A stretch of DNA of 38,760 bases from Acidobacteriota bacterium. Lineage in GTDB: Bacteria; Acidobacteriota; Vicinamibacteria; Vicinamibacterales; UBA2999. The notes under the pieces are model-generated. The model was not told the DNA's origin. It saw only the letters and a program-made list of their open reading frames with translations, and did no database searches. The position numbers were made by a program, and so were the translations under genes. Below, in pieces: positions 16,934 to 24,791 of this stretch. The number at the start of each line of letters is the position of its first letter. Position 1 is the stretch's first letter. Location: positions 1 through 38,760 of the forward strand of contig QHWQ01000105.1 in NCBI GenBank assembly GCA_003222635.1, read 5' to 3'.

Positions 16934-17542
16934 TTACCGGCGTGACACCGGTATCACGAATTTCTCGGCGGTGTGCGTCTCCGAGAAGCGCGCGACCTTG
17001 ACGTCCACCAGGCCGGCGGCCTTGCCCGCCTTCATCACGTCGCTCTCGGAAATCTGCTGGCTTCCCTTCGGACGGATCACCCAGATGGCGCCATCGCGCT
17101 TGAGGAACTTCTGCACGGTGACGAGGCGCTCGAGATCGCCGCGCTCGTTGGCGGCAACGAAGATGGCATCCACCGGATCGGTGCCGCGCGCGAGCACCGT
17201 GGCGCCGCACGTCTCGATCTCCTCGCGCAGCGTCTGGTCGCGCACGCCGACGAACAGGACGCGCTGGCCCGCGTGGATATTCAGCTTGTCGATGCGGCTC
17301 GGCGGGTTGCGGATCTTGTCGGCCCACTTCACCGCGGACGCGCCAAGCTCGAATGACGCCGTGCCGTCGGGCCACGTCACGCTCAGGATGCCCTCTCGCG
17401 CGTCGATGCGCGAGATGGTCTTGTAGGGGATCGCCAGGCGGAGATCCCCGGCCCGGAAAATCAATTCGTCCGTCTCGAGCAGCGCCCGGCCATCAGCTCT
17501 CGTCCGGCCGAACGTCACCACGCAATCCGCCTCGGCACCCAT
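16934..17542 (-). CDS. DUF3052-like protein with an N-terminal beta domain
   Basis: The 202-residue protein starts at ATG 17542, which shares one base with the stop of the preceding gene (TGATG). Residues 1-75 are beta-rich and resemble a small PH-like fold (LRLAIPYKTISRIDAREGIL, then SVTWPDGTASFELG). Residues 85-200 look like the DUF3052 domain, a degenerate methyltransferase-like fold, with DAIFVAANERGDLER and GAIWVIRPKG. No SAM-binding glycine loop is evident. It is the last gene of the molybdenum hydroxylase run before the composite palindrome. No function is known; it may be a fellow traveller. Confidence 0.72.
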   Translation of the reverse strand: MGAEADCVVTFGRTRADGRALLETDELIFRAGDLRLAIPYKTISRIDAREGILSVTWPDGTASFELGASAVKWADKIRNPPSRIDKLNIHAGQRVLFVGVRDQTLREEIETCGATVLARGTDPVDAIFVAANERGDLERLVTVQKFLKRDGAIWVIRPKGSQQISESDVMKAGKAAGLVDVKVARFSETHTAEKFVIPVSRR

Positions 17543-17940
17543 CAATGACCCCTGAGAATCTCGTCGATCAGAAACAGATCGGTCAGCAATGCTCGCACAT
17601 GAATCGACGCGTTGAGATTGTCCACCGTCTGCGAGCTGATGGACGGCTGCGCGAGCACGAGGTTCATCGCCGCCAGCGCGTCGCCGGCATCGCGGCGCAA
17701 GACCTGCAGGAACGCCGCGTACGTGTCGCGCGGCTGCAGATGCTCGGCATCAACGAGCGCGCCGTATTGATCGGAAAGCCCCTGCAGGGCCGCCGTCGCG
17801 CGCGAGAGCAGGTCGCGCAGCTGCCCGCCCGACTGGCTGGCCGCGTCGCCGCTCAACCCCTGCGCGGCGTAGGCGAGCATGAATTCGTAGGCCTGTTCGA
17901 TCGTCTCGCAGCGCTGCGCGAGCTCTTCGCGCAGCGTCAC
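17542..17940 (-). CDS. Hypothetical helical protein in the molybdenum hydroxylase operon
   Basis: GTG at 17940 overlaps the cytochrome b stop (GTGA), giving 132 residues. The sequence is almost wholly alpha-helical in character (TLREELAQRCETIEQAYEFM, LRDLLSRATAALQGLSDQYG) with no membrane segment, signal peptide or metal motif. It does not match a family I can name. Tight overlaps on both sides show that it is translated with the cytochrome and the DUF3052-like protein. A helper or assembly role is possible but unsupported. Confidence 0.7.
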   Translation of the reverse strand: MTLREELAQRCETIEQAYEFMLAYAAQGLSGDAASQSGGQLRDLLSRATAALQGLSDQYGALVDAEHLQPRDTYAAFLQVLRRDAGDALAAMNLVLAQPSISSQTVDNLNASIHVRALLTDLFLIDEILRGH

Positions 17941-18797
17941 AGTTGGAATTTGGGATTTGGGATTTGGGATTTGGGATTTCCGTCCACGACCCATCGAGCC
18001 GGATCGTGATGCTCGAGATACTGACGCCGCGTGATCCAGCCGACGATCATCGCCTTGGTGATCCACCACTTGTCCGGGCGGACCGCGAAGTAGACGTGCG
18101 CGATGACCAGGCCGACGAGCGCGACGCCCGCCATGCCGTGCGTGACGTAGACGAATCCCCACGTCGAGTCCGCAAACAGATACGGGTTGCGCGGGAACAG
18201 CGGCGTCCTCACCCGCACCATCATCGTCAGCCCCGATGCGATCACCGAGAGCCCGACGACGACGAGCGCGAGGTGGTACAGACGATTGCCGAGCGGATAC
18301 TTGCCTGGCTTCGGCCCGGGAACGTCGTGGCCGAATTCGCGCATGACCTCGGCTTTCAGCTCGGGAATGTCCTTCGGGCCGACCCAGATCGACCAGAAGT
18401 CCATGAAGAAGCTGGCGTGAATCACATGGAACAGGATCGCCGTCGTCAGCAGCAGGCCCGCCATCCAGTGCCACTGCACCCACGCGAACTTGATGCCCGC
18501 GATCGGCAGGAAGGCCGTGGTCAGCAGCGTCAACATCGACGCGGCCATCACCCAGTGGAAGGCGCGCGCGACGCCCGAGTGGCGCGGGATGCGCGCGGGC
18601 AGATCGGGACGCGCGGCTTCCATCGCGTCGGTCTCAGCCGGGTGCCGCTTTCGGTGCGCGGAGAGCACCATGTAGCTGGCGTGCGCCACCAGGAATGCGA
18701 CGCCGGCAAACGCCGACGCCCACAGCAGGTTCCACGACACGTGCGTGAGAATCTGCTGGCCCCACGGGCTGTGCCCGAACGTCAGGAAGTAGCCCAT
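17937..18797 (-). CDS. Membrane cytochrome b subunit (FdnI/HyaC-like)
   Basis: The 286-residue protein has about five hydrophobic segments with paired histidines expected for b-type haems: HASYMVLSAH, RHSGVARAFHWVMAASM, QWHWMAGLLLTTAILFHVIH and THGMAGVALVGLVIAHVYF. This matches the cytochrome b561/formate dehydrogenase gamma group, which passes electrons between a periplasmic dehydrogenase and the quinone pool. Its start lies 16 bases inside the FAD-subunit gene. The last dozen residues (NPKSQIPNPKFQL) are encoded by a 7-bp tandem repeat and are probably not functional. It is the likely electron acceptor of the upstream molybdenum hydroxylase. Confidence 0.88.
   Translation of the reverse strand: MGYFLTFGHSPWGQQILTHVSWNLLWASAFAGVAFLVAHASYMVLSAHRKRHPAETDAMEAARPDLPARIPRHSGVARAFHWVMAASMLTLLTTAFLPIAGIKFAWVQWHWMAGLLLTTAILFHVIHASFFMDFWSIWVGPKDIPELKAEVMREFGHDVPGPKPGKYPLGNRLYHLALVVVGLSVIASGLTMMVRVRTPLFPRNPYLFADSTWGFVYVTHGMAGVALVGLVIAHVYFAVRPDKWWITKAMIVGWITRRQYLEHHDPARWVVDGNPKSQIPNPKFQL
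17945..17979. repeat. 7-bp tandem repeat (GGGATTT)
   Basis: Four perfect GGGATTT units (17952-17979) follow one imperfect unit, GGAATTT (17945-17951). The array forms the last codons of the cytochrome b gene and ends a few bases before its stop and the overlapping GTG of the next gene. A gain or loss of one unit would shift the frame. Confidence 0.88.
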
Positions 18798-19798
18798 TCA
18801 CCCACCCCGCGGATCGCCCGCTTCACCAGGTTTCGCATCAACGGCACCTTGTAGGCGTTGAAGCGCAGCGGCTGCGCGCCTTCGATCGCCATCTCGCCCG
18901 CGGCGTCGGCCGTCTGGTCGTTGCGCGGCTTTCCTTTCACGAACTGCTCGACGTTCACCAGGCGCAGCGGCCGCGCGGCGACCGCATTGACGACGAGCCG
19001 CATGTTCTGGATCGTCTCGCCGGAGGTGACCATCGCGGAGGCGACGTTGACCAGCGGGAAGTCCCACACCTGCCGGTCGCGCACCTTCTCGAAATAGAAC
19101 CTCGCGCCCGCCCAGTCGCCGGGGATGCGAATCGCCGTGAGCAGCTCGCCCGGCCGCAGCACGGTCATCCGCGTGATGTCGGTGCCAGGTCCGATGAAAT
19201 AGTCCTCGGCGTCAACGACGCGATCGTCGCCGCTCGCGCTGCGGAGGACCATCTCGGCGTCGAGCGCGATGAGCGCGGGCGCCGTATCCGACGGATTGAC
19301 CGCGACGCAGCGATCCGCGCCGAGGATGGCGTGCTCGCGATTGATCGATTCGGGAGTGTCGGCGTAGCAGATGTTGCCGCCGGCGCGGTAGCAGGACCAG
19401 CCGGCGCGGTAATACCAGCAGCGCGTGTCCTGCGAGACGTTGCCGCCGATCGTGCCCTGGTTGCGGATCTGCGGCGAGGCGGCGGATTCCGCCGCGTCCA
19501 TCAGGATCGCGTAGCGGTCGCGGACGATCGGATGCCGCACGACGTCGGTGAGCGTCGTCATCGCGCCGATCTCGACGCCGCCGTTGCGCTCGCGCACCCC
19601 TTTCAGTTCGTCGATGCCACTGAGATCGATGACGTAGCGCGGGCGCTTGATGCGGTCCTTCAGCCAGTCGAAGCTGTCGAGACCGCCGGCGAGGATCCAT
19701 GCATCGCTGCCGTAGCGACCGAGCAGCGTCAGCGCGTCCGCGGTGGACGTCGGCTGCAACAGCTCGAACGCGGGCATTACGTCTCGAATTACCGCCAT
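18782..19798 (-). CDS. FAD-binding subunit of a molybdenum hydroxylase, with a four-cysteine insertion
   Basis: The 338-residue protein is a CoxM/HcrB-type FAD subunit: ILAGGLDSFDWLKD (about 35-48) for FAD, IRNQGTIGGNVSQDTRCWYY (111-130), then a C-terminal domain. Four cysteines (127, 136, 144, 164) lie in the region before RCVAVNPSDTAPALIALDAE. The similar insertion in 4-hydroxybenzoyl-CoA reductase beta subunit binds a 4Fe-4S cluster, so an extra cluster is likely here. A good ribosome-binding site (GAGGAGC) precedes ATG 19798. It passes electrons between the 2Fe-2S subunit and an acceptor, here probably cytochrome b. Confidence 0.93.
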   Translation of the reverse strand: MAVIRDVMPAFELLQPTSTADALTLLGRYGSDAWILAGGLDSFDWLKDRIKRPRYVIDLSGIDELKGVRERNGGVEIGAMTTLTDVVRHPIVRDRYAILMDAAESAASPQIRNQGTIGGNVSQDTRCWYYRAGWSCYRAGGNICYADTPESINREHAILGADRCVAVNPSDTAPALIALDAEMVLRSASGDDRVVDAEDYFIGPGTDITRMTVLRPGELLTAIRIPGDWAGARFYFEKVRDRQVWDFPLVNVASAMVTSGETIQNMRLVVNAVAARPLRLVNVEQFVKGKPRNDQTADAAGEMAIEGAQPLRFNAYKVPLMRNLVKRAIRGVGEWATS

Positions 19799-19808
19799 AT
19801 TGCTCCTC

Positions 19809-19878
19809 GGCGGGCGTAAAGCCCCGCCCTACACTGACAATCTGCGGTGTAAGGCGCCGCTTTACGCGGCGCCTACAC
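19809..19878. repeat. Two short palindromes between the Mo and FAD subunit genes
   Basis: GGCGGGCGTAAAGCCCCGCC (19809-19828, followed by CTACAC) and a longer 32-bp near-perfect palindrome, 19847-19878, with GTGTA-type ends, GGCGCCG arms and a CTTTA loop. The second overlaps the end of the Mo-subunit gene and supplies its TAG stop (19873-19875). They fill the 74-bp gap between two operon genes. Confidence 0.85.
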
Positions 19879-22203
19879 ATGGGCCCGTAAGGGCTCGTGC
19901 ATCCGCTTCTTGTTCTCGAGCGACATCAACACCAGATCGGACGTCACCGGCGCGCGGCGGAAGACATCGACGCCGACGGCATCCGCGATCGCGTTCAGCA
20001 CCGCGCCGTAGCCCGCGCCGACCGGCGGCTCGCCGACGCCGCGCGCGCCGACCGGCGTCTCCGGATCCGGCAGCCCCACCGCATCCGCGTTCATCGTCGC
20101 CGGGATGTCGAGAATCGTCAGCGGCTTGCTGTAGTGGAAGCGGCGCGACAGCATCAGCCCGTACTTCGGATCGAACACCCACTTCTGCTGCAGCGCGTGC
20201 GCGATGCCGAGGCAGCTGCCGCCTTTGATCTGCGCGAGCAGGCTGCGCGGATTGATGACCGTGCCGACGTCGCCGACGCCGAGGTAATCAATCAGCGTCA
20301 CCTTGCCGGTCTCGACGTCCACTTCGACTTCCGCGAAGCCGATGACGAACGAGTAGGTCGTGCCGTTGCGCGGATAGTTGTCCTTGGCGACGCCCATCAC
20401 GCCGAGGCCGGCGTGCTTCGCGGCTGCTCCCTTCGTCATCACGTTGATGTCTTCCGGCACCTCGTGGCCGTCGTACTTGCCGCCAAGCTCGATGGCGCGC
20501 TTCGCCGCCTGCGTATAGGTGAGCCCGCCGCCCGCGCCCTTGCGATGCACGCGCTCGTTGCTCAGCTCGTAGTCGTCGGGCGATCCGCCGAGATCCTTCG
20601 CCGCGATCTCCTGCAGCTTCCGCTTCAGATCGTTGGCGCCGGCGAAGTTCGCGCGCGTCATCGCATGCGTCGTCTGGCTGCCGACCGAGAGGCACGACCA
20701 CGGCACGCCCTTGCCGGTGTCGCCCCACACGACCTCGACCTTCTCCCACGGCATCGCCAGCACTTCCGCCGCGACGCGCGCGAGATCCATCACCGAGTGC
20801 GTGCCGAGGTTGCCGACGCCCGACTGTACATACAGCTTGCCGTCGGGACGCAGCGTCATCAGGCTGTCGAAGCCGATCGATCCGGAGCCGTGCGGGCCGA
20901 CCGCGACGCCGACGCCGCGCACCTTCGCGCCGCGGCGCTGCCCCGAGTACGCTTTCCGCTCGTCCCACCGGAACGCCTGCTTGCCCTTGTCGAGCGCTTC
21001 GACGATGAAGGCGCTCGTCAGCTTCGCGCGCTGGCCGTTCGCCTGCATCGGGCCGGGCGAGCGCTGCTGCGAGCGCGGGGGCGTGTTGGTGAGCACGCTG
21101 ATGGCGCGCCACCGCATCGCCTGCGGCTGATAGATGATCGACGCGGCGAGGCCCGCCGAGCGGTGATCGCCCATCGGCCCGTACGATCCGTTGTCCTGGA
21201 CGATGAAGAGATCGAGCGCGGTGATGCGGCCGTCCTTGGCGAAGCCGATGCGCGTGCGGCCGCTCATGTTCGTGCGCGCGCGGCCGATGTAGTTCTCGTC
21301 CTCGCGCGTGATGCGCATCATCACCGGCACGCCATTGAGCTTCTTCGACAGCATCGCCGGGATGCAGGTCGACACCGCGCCGCCGCCCTTGCTGCCAAAC
21401 CCTCCGCCGGTGTACTCGCTGATCAACACGACCTGCTGCGGCATGATGCCGCACCAGCGCGCGACGTTCGGCAGGGTCTGCGCGACGCTCTGCGTCGACG
21501 CGTGGATATACAGCTTTCCGTTCTGCCAGTACGCCATCGCCGATCGCGTTTCCATCGGATGGTGGCCGGTGGACTGCACGACCATCGTCTCGTCGAGCAC
21601 GAGCGCGGCGTTGCCGAAGCCGGCGTCGAGATCGCCGTAGGCCCACTGCTCGGTCGGCTCGCCCATCGGCAGCCGGCCTTCGTCAGCGTCCGCGAACTGC
21701 TCGCCCGTCCACTTGATCGTCTTGACCGGCGAGGCCGCGTTCGGACCGACTCCGCCGGGCATCGGCGCGCCCCAGACGTTGCCGGTCGTGCGCGCGTCCG
21801 GACCGCCCGGCCGGAGCGCGTCGAGCGGATCGACGACGAACGGCAGCGGCTCGAGATCGACGTTGATCTTCTCCACTGCTTCCGCGGCGGTGAGCTCGTC
21901 AACCGCGGCGACGGCGAGAATCGGCTCGCCCGCGTAGAAGGGCTCGTTGGTCAGCGCGCGTTCGACGTTCGGGCCAAGGTCGGGAAGATCATCCGCGGTG
22001 AGGATGCCTTTCACGCCCGGCATCGCGAGCGCGGCGCTCGCGTCGATGTTGCGCACGCGGCAGTGCGGCATCGGGCTCGTCAGCAGCTTGGCGAAGAGCA
22101 TCCCCTCGGCGCGGAAGTCCTCCGCGTAGCGCGCGCGTCCCGTGACCTTCGCCACGAGATCGGGAGGCGTGTAGTTCTGGCCGATGTATTTCGTGTCTGC
22201 CAT
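19873..22203 (-). CDS. Molybdopterin-binding subunit of a xanthine dehydrogenase-family enzyme
   Basis: The 776-residue protein has the family signatures in order: KVTGRARYAEDF (about 20-31), the HPMETRSAMAYW substrate-entry motif, YTGGGFGSKGGG for the Mo cofactor, NTPPRSQQRSPGPMQANG, and the catalytic glutamate in GARGVGEPP (about Glu725). It lacks a Tat signal of its own, so export would need to occur as a complex with the Tat-bearing 2Fe-2S subunit. Such enzymes hydroxylate aldehydes, purines or aromatic heterocycles, or reduce aromatic thioesters. The sequence does not fix the substrate. The stop codon falls in a palindromic repeat. Confidence 0.95.
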   Translation of the reverse strand: MADTKYIGQNYTPPDLVAKVTGRARYAEDFRAEGMLFAKLLTSPMPHCRVRNIDASAALAMPGVKGILTADDLPDLGPNVERALTNEPFYAGEPILAVAAVDELTAAEAVEKINVDLEPLPFVVDPLDALRPGGPDARTTGNVWGAPMPGGVGPNAASPVKTIKWTGEQFADADEGRLPMGEPTEQWAYGDLDAGFGNAALVLDETMVVQSTGHHPMETRSAMAYWQNGKLYIHASTQSVAQTLPNVARWCGIMPQQVVLISEYTGGGFGSKGGGAVSTCIPAMLSKKLNGVPVMMRITREDENYIGRARTNMSGRTRIGFAKDGRITALDLFIVQDNGSYGPMGDHRSAGLAASIIYQPQAMRWRAISVLTNTPPRSQQRSPGPMQANGQRAKLTSAFIVEALDKGKQAFRWDERKAYSGQRRGAKVRGVGVAVGPHGSGSIGFDSLMTLRPDGKLYVQSGVGNLGTHSVMDLARVAAEVLAMPWEKVEVVWGDTGKGVPWSCLSVGSQTTHAMTRANFAGANDLKRKLQEIAAKDLGGSPDDYELSNERVHRKGAGGGLTYTQAAKRAIELGGKYDGHEVPEDINVMTKGAAAKHAGLGVMGVAKDNYPRNGTTYSFVIGFAEVEVDVETGKVTLIDYLGVGDVGTVINPRSLLAQIKGGSCLGIAHALQQKWVFDPKYGLMLSRRFHYSKPLTILDIPATMNADAVGLPDPETPVGARGVGEPPVGAGYGAVLNAIADAVGVDVFRRAPVTSDLVLMSLENKKRMHEPLRAHV

Positions 22204-22214
22204 ATAGCGGTGGG

Positions 22215-22232
22215 GTCCAGCTTTAGCTGGAC
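22215..22232. repeat. Short palindrome supplying the 2Fe-2S subunit stop
   Basis: GTCCAGCTTTAGCTGGAC, perfect arms around CTTTAG. Read on the reverse strand it gives the TAA stop of the 2Fe-2S subunit gene (22223-22225). It sits 12 bases from the Mo-subunit start. Confidence 0.85.
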
Positions 22233-22846
22233 CTCCTCATATATTCCGCGCCGCGCATGAACGCGGTGAGGATCTTGTCGTAGTCCTGGCAGCGACAGAG
22301 GTTGCCGGAGATGCCGTGCGCCAGCTGCTGCCGCGTCGGATTGGGATTCGTCTTGAGGAAGCCGACCGCCGCCATCGTGAACCCCGGCATGCAGAAGGCG
22401 CACTGGAAGCCCTGCTCGTCGACGATCGCCTGCTGCACCGGGTGCAGCTGATCGCCGTTGGCAAGCCCTTCGATCGTCTGCACCTTCCGTCCGCGCACCG
22501 TGTGCGTCAAAACCGAACAGGAATAGTGCGGCACGTCGTCGATGAGCACCGTGCACGCGCCGCACTCCGCGCGGTCGCAGCCGATCTTGGTGCCGGTCAG
22601 ACCGAGCTTGTAGCGCAGCGTCATGGCGAGCGTTTCCTGCTTCATCACGTCGACGCGGCGCATCTGGCCGTTGACGTTGAGCGTAATGAGCCGCTCGACC
22701 GAGCCGGGCGCGGAGGTCTGGCCGAAGATTTCGCCGCCGGCGCGGAACAGGTACGCCGCCGACGAGGCGACGGCGCCGCTGGCGATGACACCTTTGATGA
22801 AGGCGCGCCGCGTGACGCCGGAGCGGGGCGAGTCAGGCTGATCCAT
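22223..22846 (-). CDS. Tat-signal 2Fe-2S subunit of a molybdenum hydroxylase
   Basis: This 207-residue protein opens with a twin-arginine signal (TRRAFIKGVIASG, 12-24), unusual for a subunit that is cytoplasmic in most relatives. It then has a ferredoxin-like domain with Cys90, Cys95, Cys98 and Cys110 (CDRAECGAC) and a helical domain with Cys149, Cys152, Cys184 and Cys186 (CAFC, CRC), so both clusters are intact. GGAGT precedes ATG 22846 by four bases. A strong promoter lies just upstream. It is the first gene of the operon and probably directs the whole complex to the periplasm. Confidence 0.95.
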   Translation of the reverse strand: MDQPDSPRSGVTRRAFIKGVIASGAVASSAAYLFRAGGEIFGQTSAPGSVERLITLNVNGQMRRVDVMKQETLAMTLRYKLGLTGTKIGCDRAECGACTVLIDDVPHYSCSVLTHTVRGRKVQTIEGLANGDQLHPVQQAIVDEQGFQCAFCMPGFTMAAVGFLKTNPNPTRQQLAHGISGNLCRCQDYDKILTAFMRGAEYMRRSS

Positions 22847-22871
22847 CTCGACTCCTGTAAATACGGATGGA

Positions 22872-22900
22872 ACTCTAGACCCGCCCTAGAGTGCTGTCAA
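22872..22900 (-). promoter_or_regulatory. Sigma-70-type promoter of the molybdenum hydroxylase operon
   Basis: Reverse strand: TTGACA (22895-22900), 17-bp spacer ending GGGTC, TAGAGT (22872-22877). The -10 box ends 25 bases before ATG 22846. The same layout occurs at 28458-28486 and 23383-23411. The -35 box overlaps the stop codon of the gene at 22897. Confidence 0.8.
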
Positions 22901-23373
22901 TTTCCCCGCGTGAAAACCTGCACATCCTGAAGGTCGGGCTTGCTGGGCGCCCAACTGATGGACGTAAAGGTCTTGCCGTCGGAGGAGACCGTATAGATCA
23001 CCCATTCGGAAGCTTTGCCATCCGTCTTCTGCAGGCGCACGATCAAATCCGGCGCGAGATGCCAGTGGGCCAGGGTTTGATCCTTTCCCGGCGTGCGCGA
23101 ATCGGGGTGATCCTTGCCGTCGAATGGGGCGGCGTACGAGTAGGTCGGCGACGAGGTCGGGCTGTCCGCCAGCGTGTTGCGAACGCCGCCGGCTTCCGGC
23201 GCCAGTATCCGCACGTGCTGAGTAGGAAACTTGGCGTGGTCTCCGTTGCGATTGTTCACGGACCTGGTCTGGTCCATCATCCAGCGTCCAAAGATGGGAT
23301 CAGCGGATCTCGCTCCCTGCCCGAACGCCGACGCCGCCAGAACGAGGCACGCACCGAACACGTACTTGCGCAT
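22897..23373 (-). CDS. Exported protein of unknown function (D-P-I-x-G-x-W type)
   Basis: ATG at 23373 begins a signal peptide (MRKYVFGACLVLAASAFGQG); a longer in-frame start is rejected because it would bury this signal. The mature protein of about 135 residues begins ADPIFGRWMMDQTRSV, a lipocalin- or barrel-like beginning seen in many exported acidobacterial proteins, and is beta-rich thereafter (SEWVIYTVSSDGKTFTSISW). No catalytic motif is visible. It has its own copy of the shared promoter. Function unknown. Confidence 0.82.
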   Translation of the reverse strand: MRKYVFGACLVLAASAFGQGARSADPIFGRWMMDQTRSVNNRNGDHAKFPTQHVRILAPEAGGVRNTLADSPTSSPTYSYAAPFDGKDHPDSRTPGKDQTLAHWHLAPDLIVRLQKTDGKASEWVIYTVSSDGKTFTSISWAPSKPDLQDVQVFTRGN

Positions 23374-23382
23374 AGCGGATGA

Positions 23383-23411
23383 ACTGTAGACCCGGTCTGC
23401 GGCGGCGTCAA
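23383..23411 (-). promoter_or_regulatory. Promoter of the exported protein gene at 22897-23373
   Basis: Reverse strand: TTGACG (23406-23411), 17-bp spacer ending CGGGTC, TACAGT (23383-23388). The -10 box ends nine bases before ATG 23373, so the leader would be very short or absent. Confidence 0.72.
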
Positions 23412-23484
23412 TCAAACCGGCCGGCCGAATGGCGTTCGATTTGCGTGCGATCGCCGCGCGTCCCCCCACACGAGGAGGTGCCCT

Positions 23485-23979
23485 GTGAAGCGTCAGGCGT
23501 TAGTCGTGCTGGGTCTCGGGATGCTGAGCTTTCTCGCGACCGCCTGCAATCTCGACCCCGATCCCGCAAGCGTCGCGCTGTCAACCGGTCCATCGTCATT
23601 TCGGGCGGGCGCGAATTTCCTGCCGACGCCAATTCTTCTCACGCCGTTCGCCGACGCGAGATGCGGCTTCGGCTCCGCGTTCGCAACCTCGTTTCGTCTC
23701 GTCGTCACAGCGGGTCGCAGCGACCTGAGGATGGACCGGCTGACGTTGCAGCTGCTGGATGGCACAAGCCTCGGCGGACCGTCGGTGACCATTCCGTCGT
23801 TGGAATTCGCGAGACAACCCGCTTCGCTGTTCATTCGTGCAGGAACGACGCGCGAGTTCGCCTTGCAGCCACGTTTCGGCTGCTTCGCCGGGCGTCCCCG
23901 GTCGATTCGCGGCGACTTATTCGTGTTCGACGGGTTCGGGCTGGCGCAGACCATCGTGCTGGAAAGCAGGATCGAGTAG
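23485..23979 (+). CDS. Putative lipoprotein of unknown function
   Basis: GTG at 23485 is preceded by a strong ribosome-binding site (GAGGAGG, 23473-23479). The 164-residue product has a lipoprotein signal ending FLATAC (Cys21), so it is probably anchored to a membrane. The mature part is beta-rich (FRLVVTAGRSDLRMDRLTLQ, PSLEFARQPASLFIRAGTTR) with two Cys that could pair (in ADARCGFGS and PRFGCFAG). It resembles an immunoglobulin-like surface domain but no family is recognised. The gene stands alone between divergent promoters. Confidence 0.8.
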   Translation: MKRQALVVLGLGMLSFLATACNLDPDPASVALSTGPSSFRAGANFLPTPILLTPFADARCGFGSAFATSFRLVVTAGRSDLRMDRLTLQLLDGTSLGGPSVTIPSLEFARQPASLFIRAGTTREFALQPRFGCFAGRPRSIRGDLFVFDGFGLAQTIVLESRIE

Positions 23980-24026
23980 TCCTGGGGTGCTACTATTCGC
24001 GGCGATCTCCCAGGAGGTTGCCGCGG

Positions 24027-24773
24027 ATGCGATACGGGTTCACCAGCACGCTGCTCGCAGCGCTCCTCTTCGTTCCATCGGTCCATGCTGCGGCGCAGAC
24101 GTCTGCTCGGACGTCCGACGGCAAGCCGAACCTGCAGGGCATCTGGCAGGTTCTCAACACCGCCGCCTGGGACATTCAGGATCATTCGGCGCGCCTCGGC
24201 GTCCCCGCGGGCCAGGGCATCGTCGTCGGCAACGACATTCCGTACACACCCGCGGCGCTCGCGAAGAAACGTCAGAACTTCGCGAACCGCGCCACCGCCG
24301 ATCCCGAATCGAAAGGCTATCTGCCGGGCGTGCCGCGGATCATGTACATGCCGTTCCCGTTTCAGATCTTTCAGGCGCCCGACCAGATCGTGATGATTTT
24401 CGAGTACGACCGTGGCATCCGGACGATCTATACGAACGGCACGCCGCATCCGCGCGGCCCGCTCAACTTCTGGATGGGCGACTCGCGCGGGCATTGGGAA
24501 GGCGACACGCTCGTCGCCGACGTCACGTACTTCACCGACGAGACGTGGCTCGATCGCGCGGGCAACTTCCACAGCGAGGCGCTGCACGTGATCGAACGCT
24601 ACACGCTGGCGGATGCCGATCACATCGACTACGAGGCGACCCTCGAGGATGCGAACGTGTTCACGAAACCGTGGACGATGAGGATGGTCCTCTACCGGCG
24701 GAAGGAACCGAACGTACGCGTACTCGAATACGATCCCGGACGTCTCATCGACGAGGCGAACGCGAGCCGTTGA
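24027..24773 (+). CDS. Exported protein with G-K-P-N-L-Q-G-I-W motif (acidobacterial paralogous family), copy 1
   Basis: ATG at 24027 follows AGGAGG by nine bases. The 248-residue product has a signal peptide (LLAALLFVPSVHAAAQ), the motif DGKPNLQGIWQVLNTAAW, and the block GDSRGHWEGDTLVADVTYF followed by WLDRAGNFHSEALHVIERYT and FTKPWTMRM. The same three blocks recur in the genes at 24792 and 29991, so they are paralogues. The C-terminus after LYRRKEPNVRVLEY departs from the usual continuation, which might be natural variation or another small gap. The fold is probably beta-rich and periplasmic; function unknown. Confidence 0.85.
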   Translation: MRYGFTSTLLAALLFVPSVHAAAQTSARTSDGKPNLQGIWQVLNTAAWDIQDHSARLGVPAGQGIVVGNDIPYTPAALAKKRQNFANRATADPESKGYLPGVPRIMYMPFPFQIFQAPDQIVMIFEYDRGIRTIYTNGTPHPRGPLNFWMGDSRGHWEGDTLVADVTYFTDETWLDRAGNFHSEALHVIERYTLADADHIDYEATLEDANVFTKPWTMRMVLYRRKEPNVRVLEYDPGRLIDEANASR

Positions 24774-24791
24774 GAATTTCAGGAGGCCGAC

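Noticed and set aside
16218-17375. Upstream extension of the SDR gene to 17375
   Set aside because: Arg-rich noise antisense or out of frame to the aquaporin and DUF3052-like genes; the Rossmann fold begins at 16217.
17945-17979. GGGATTT array as a CRISPR or telomere-like structure
   Set aside because: Units are seven bases with no spacers, and the array is only 35 bp long.
19897-22260. Long plus-strand open frame opposite the Mo subunit
   Set aside because: Shadow of the Mo-subunit gene; no recognisable domain.
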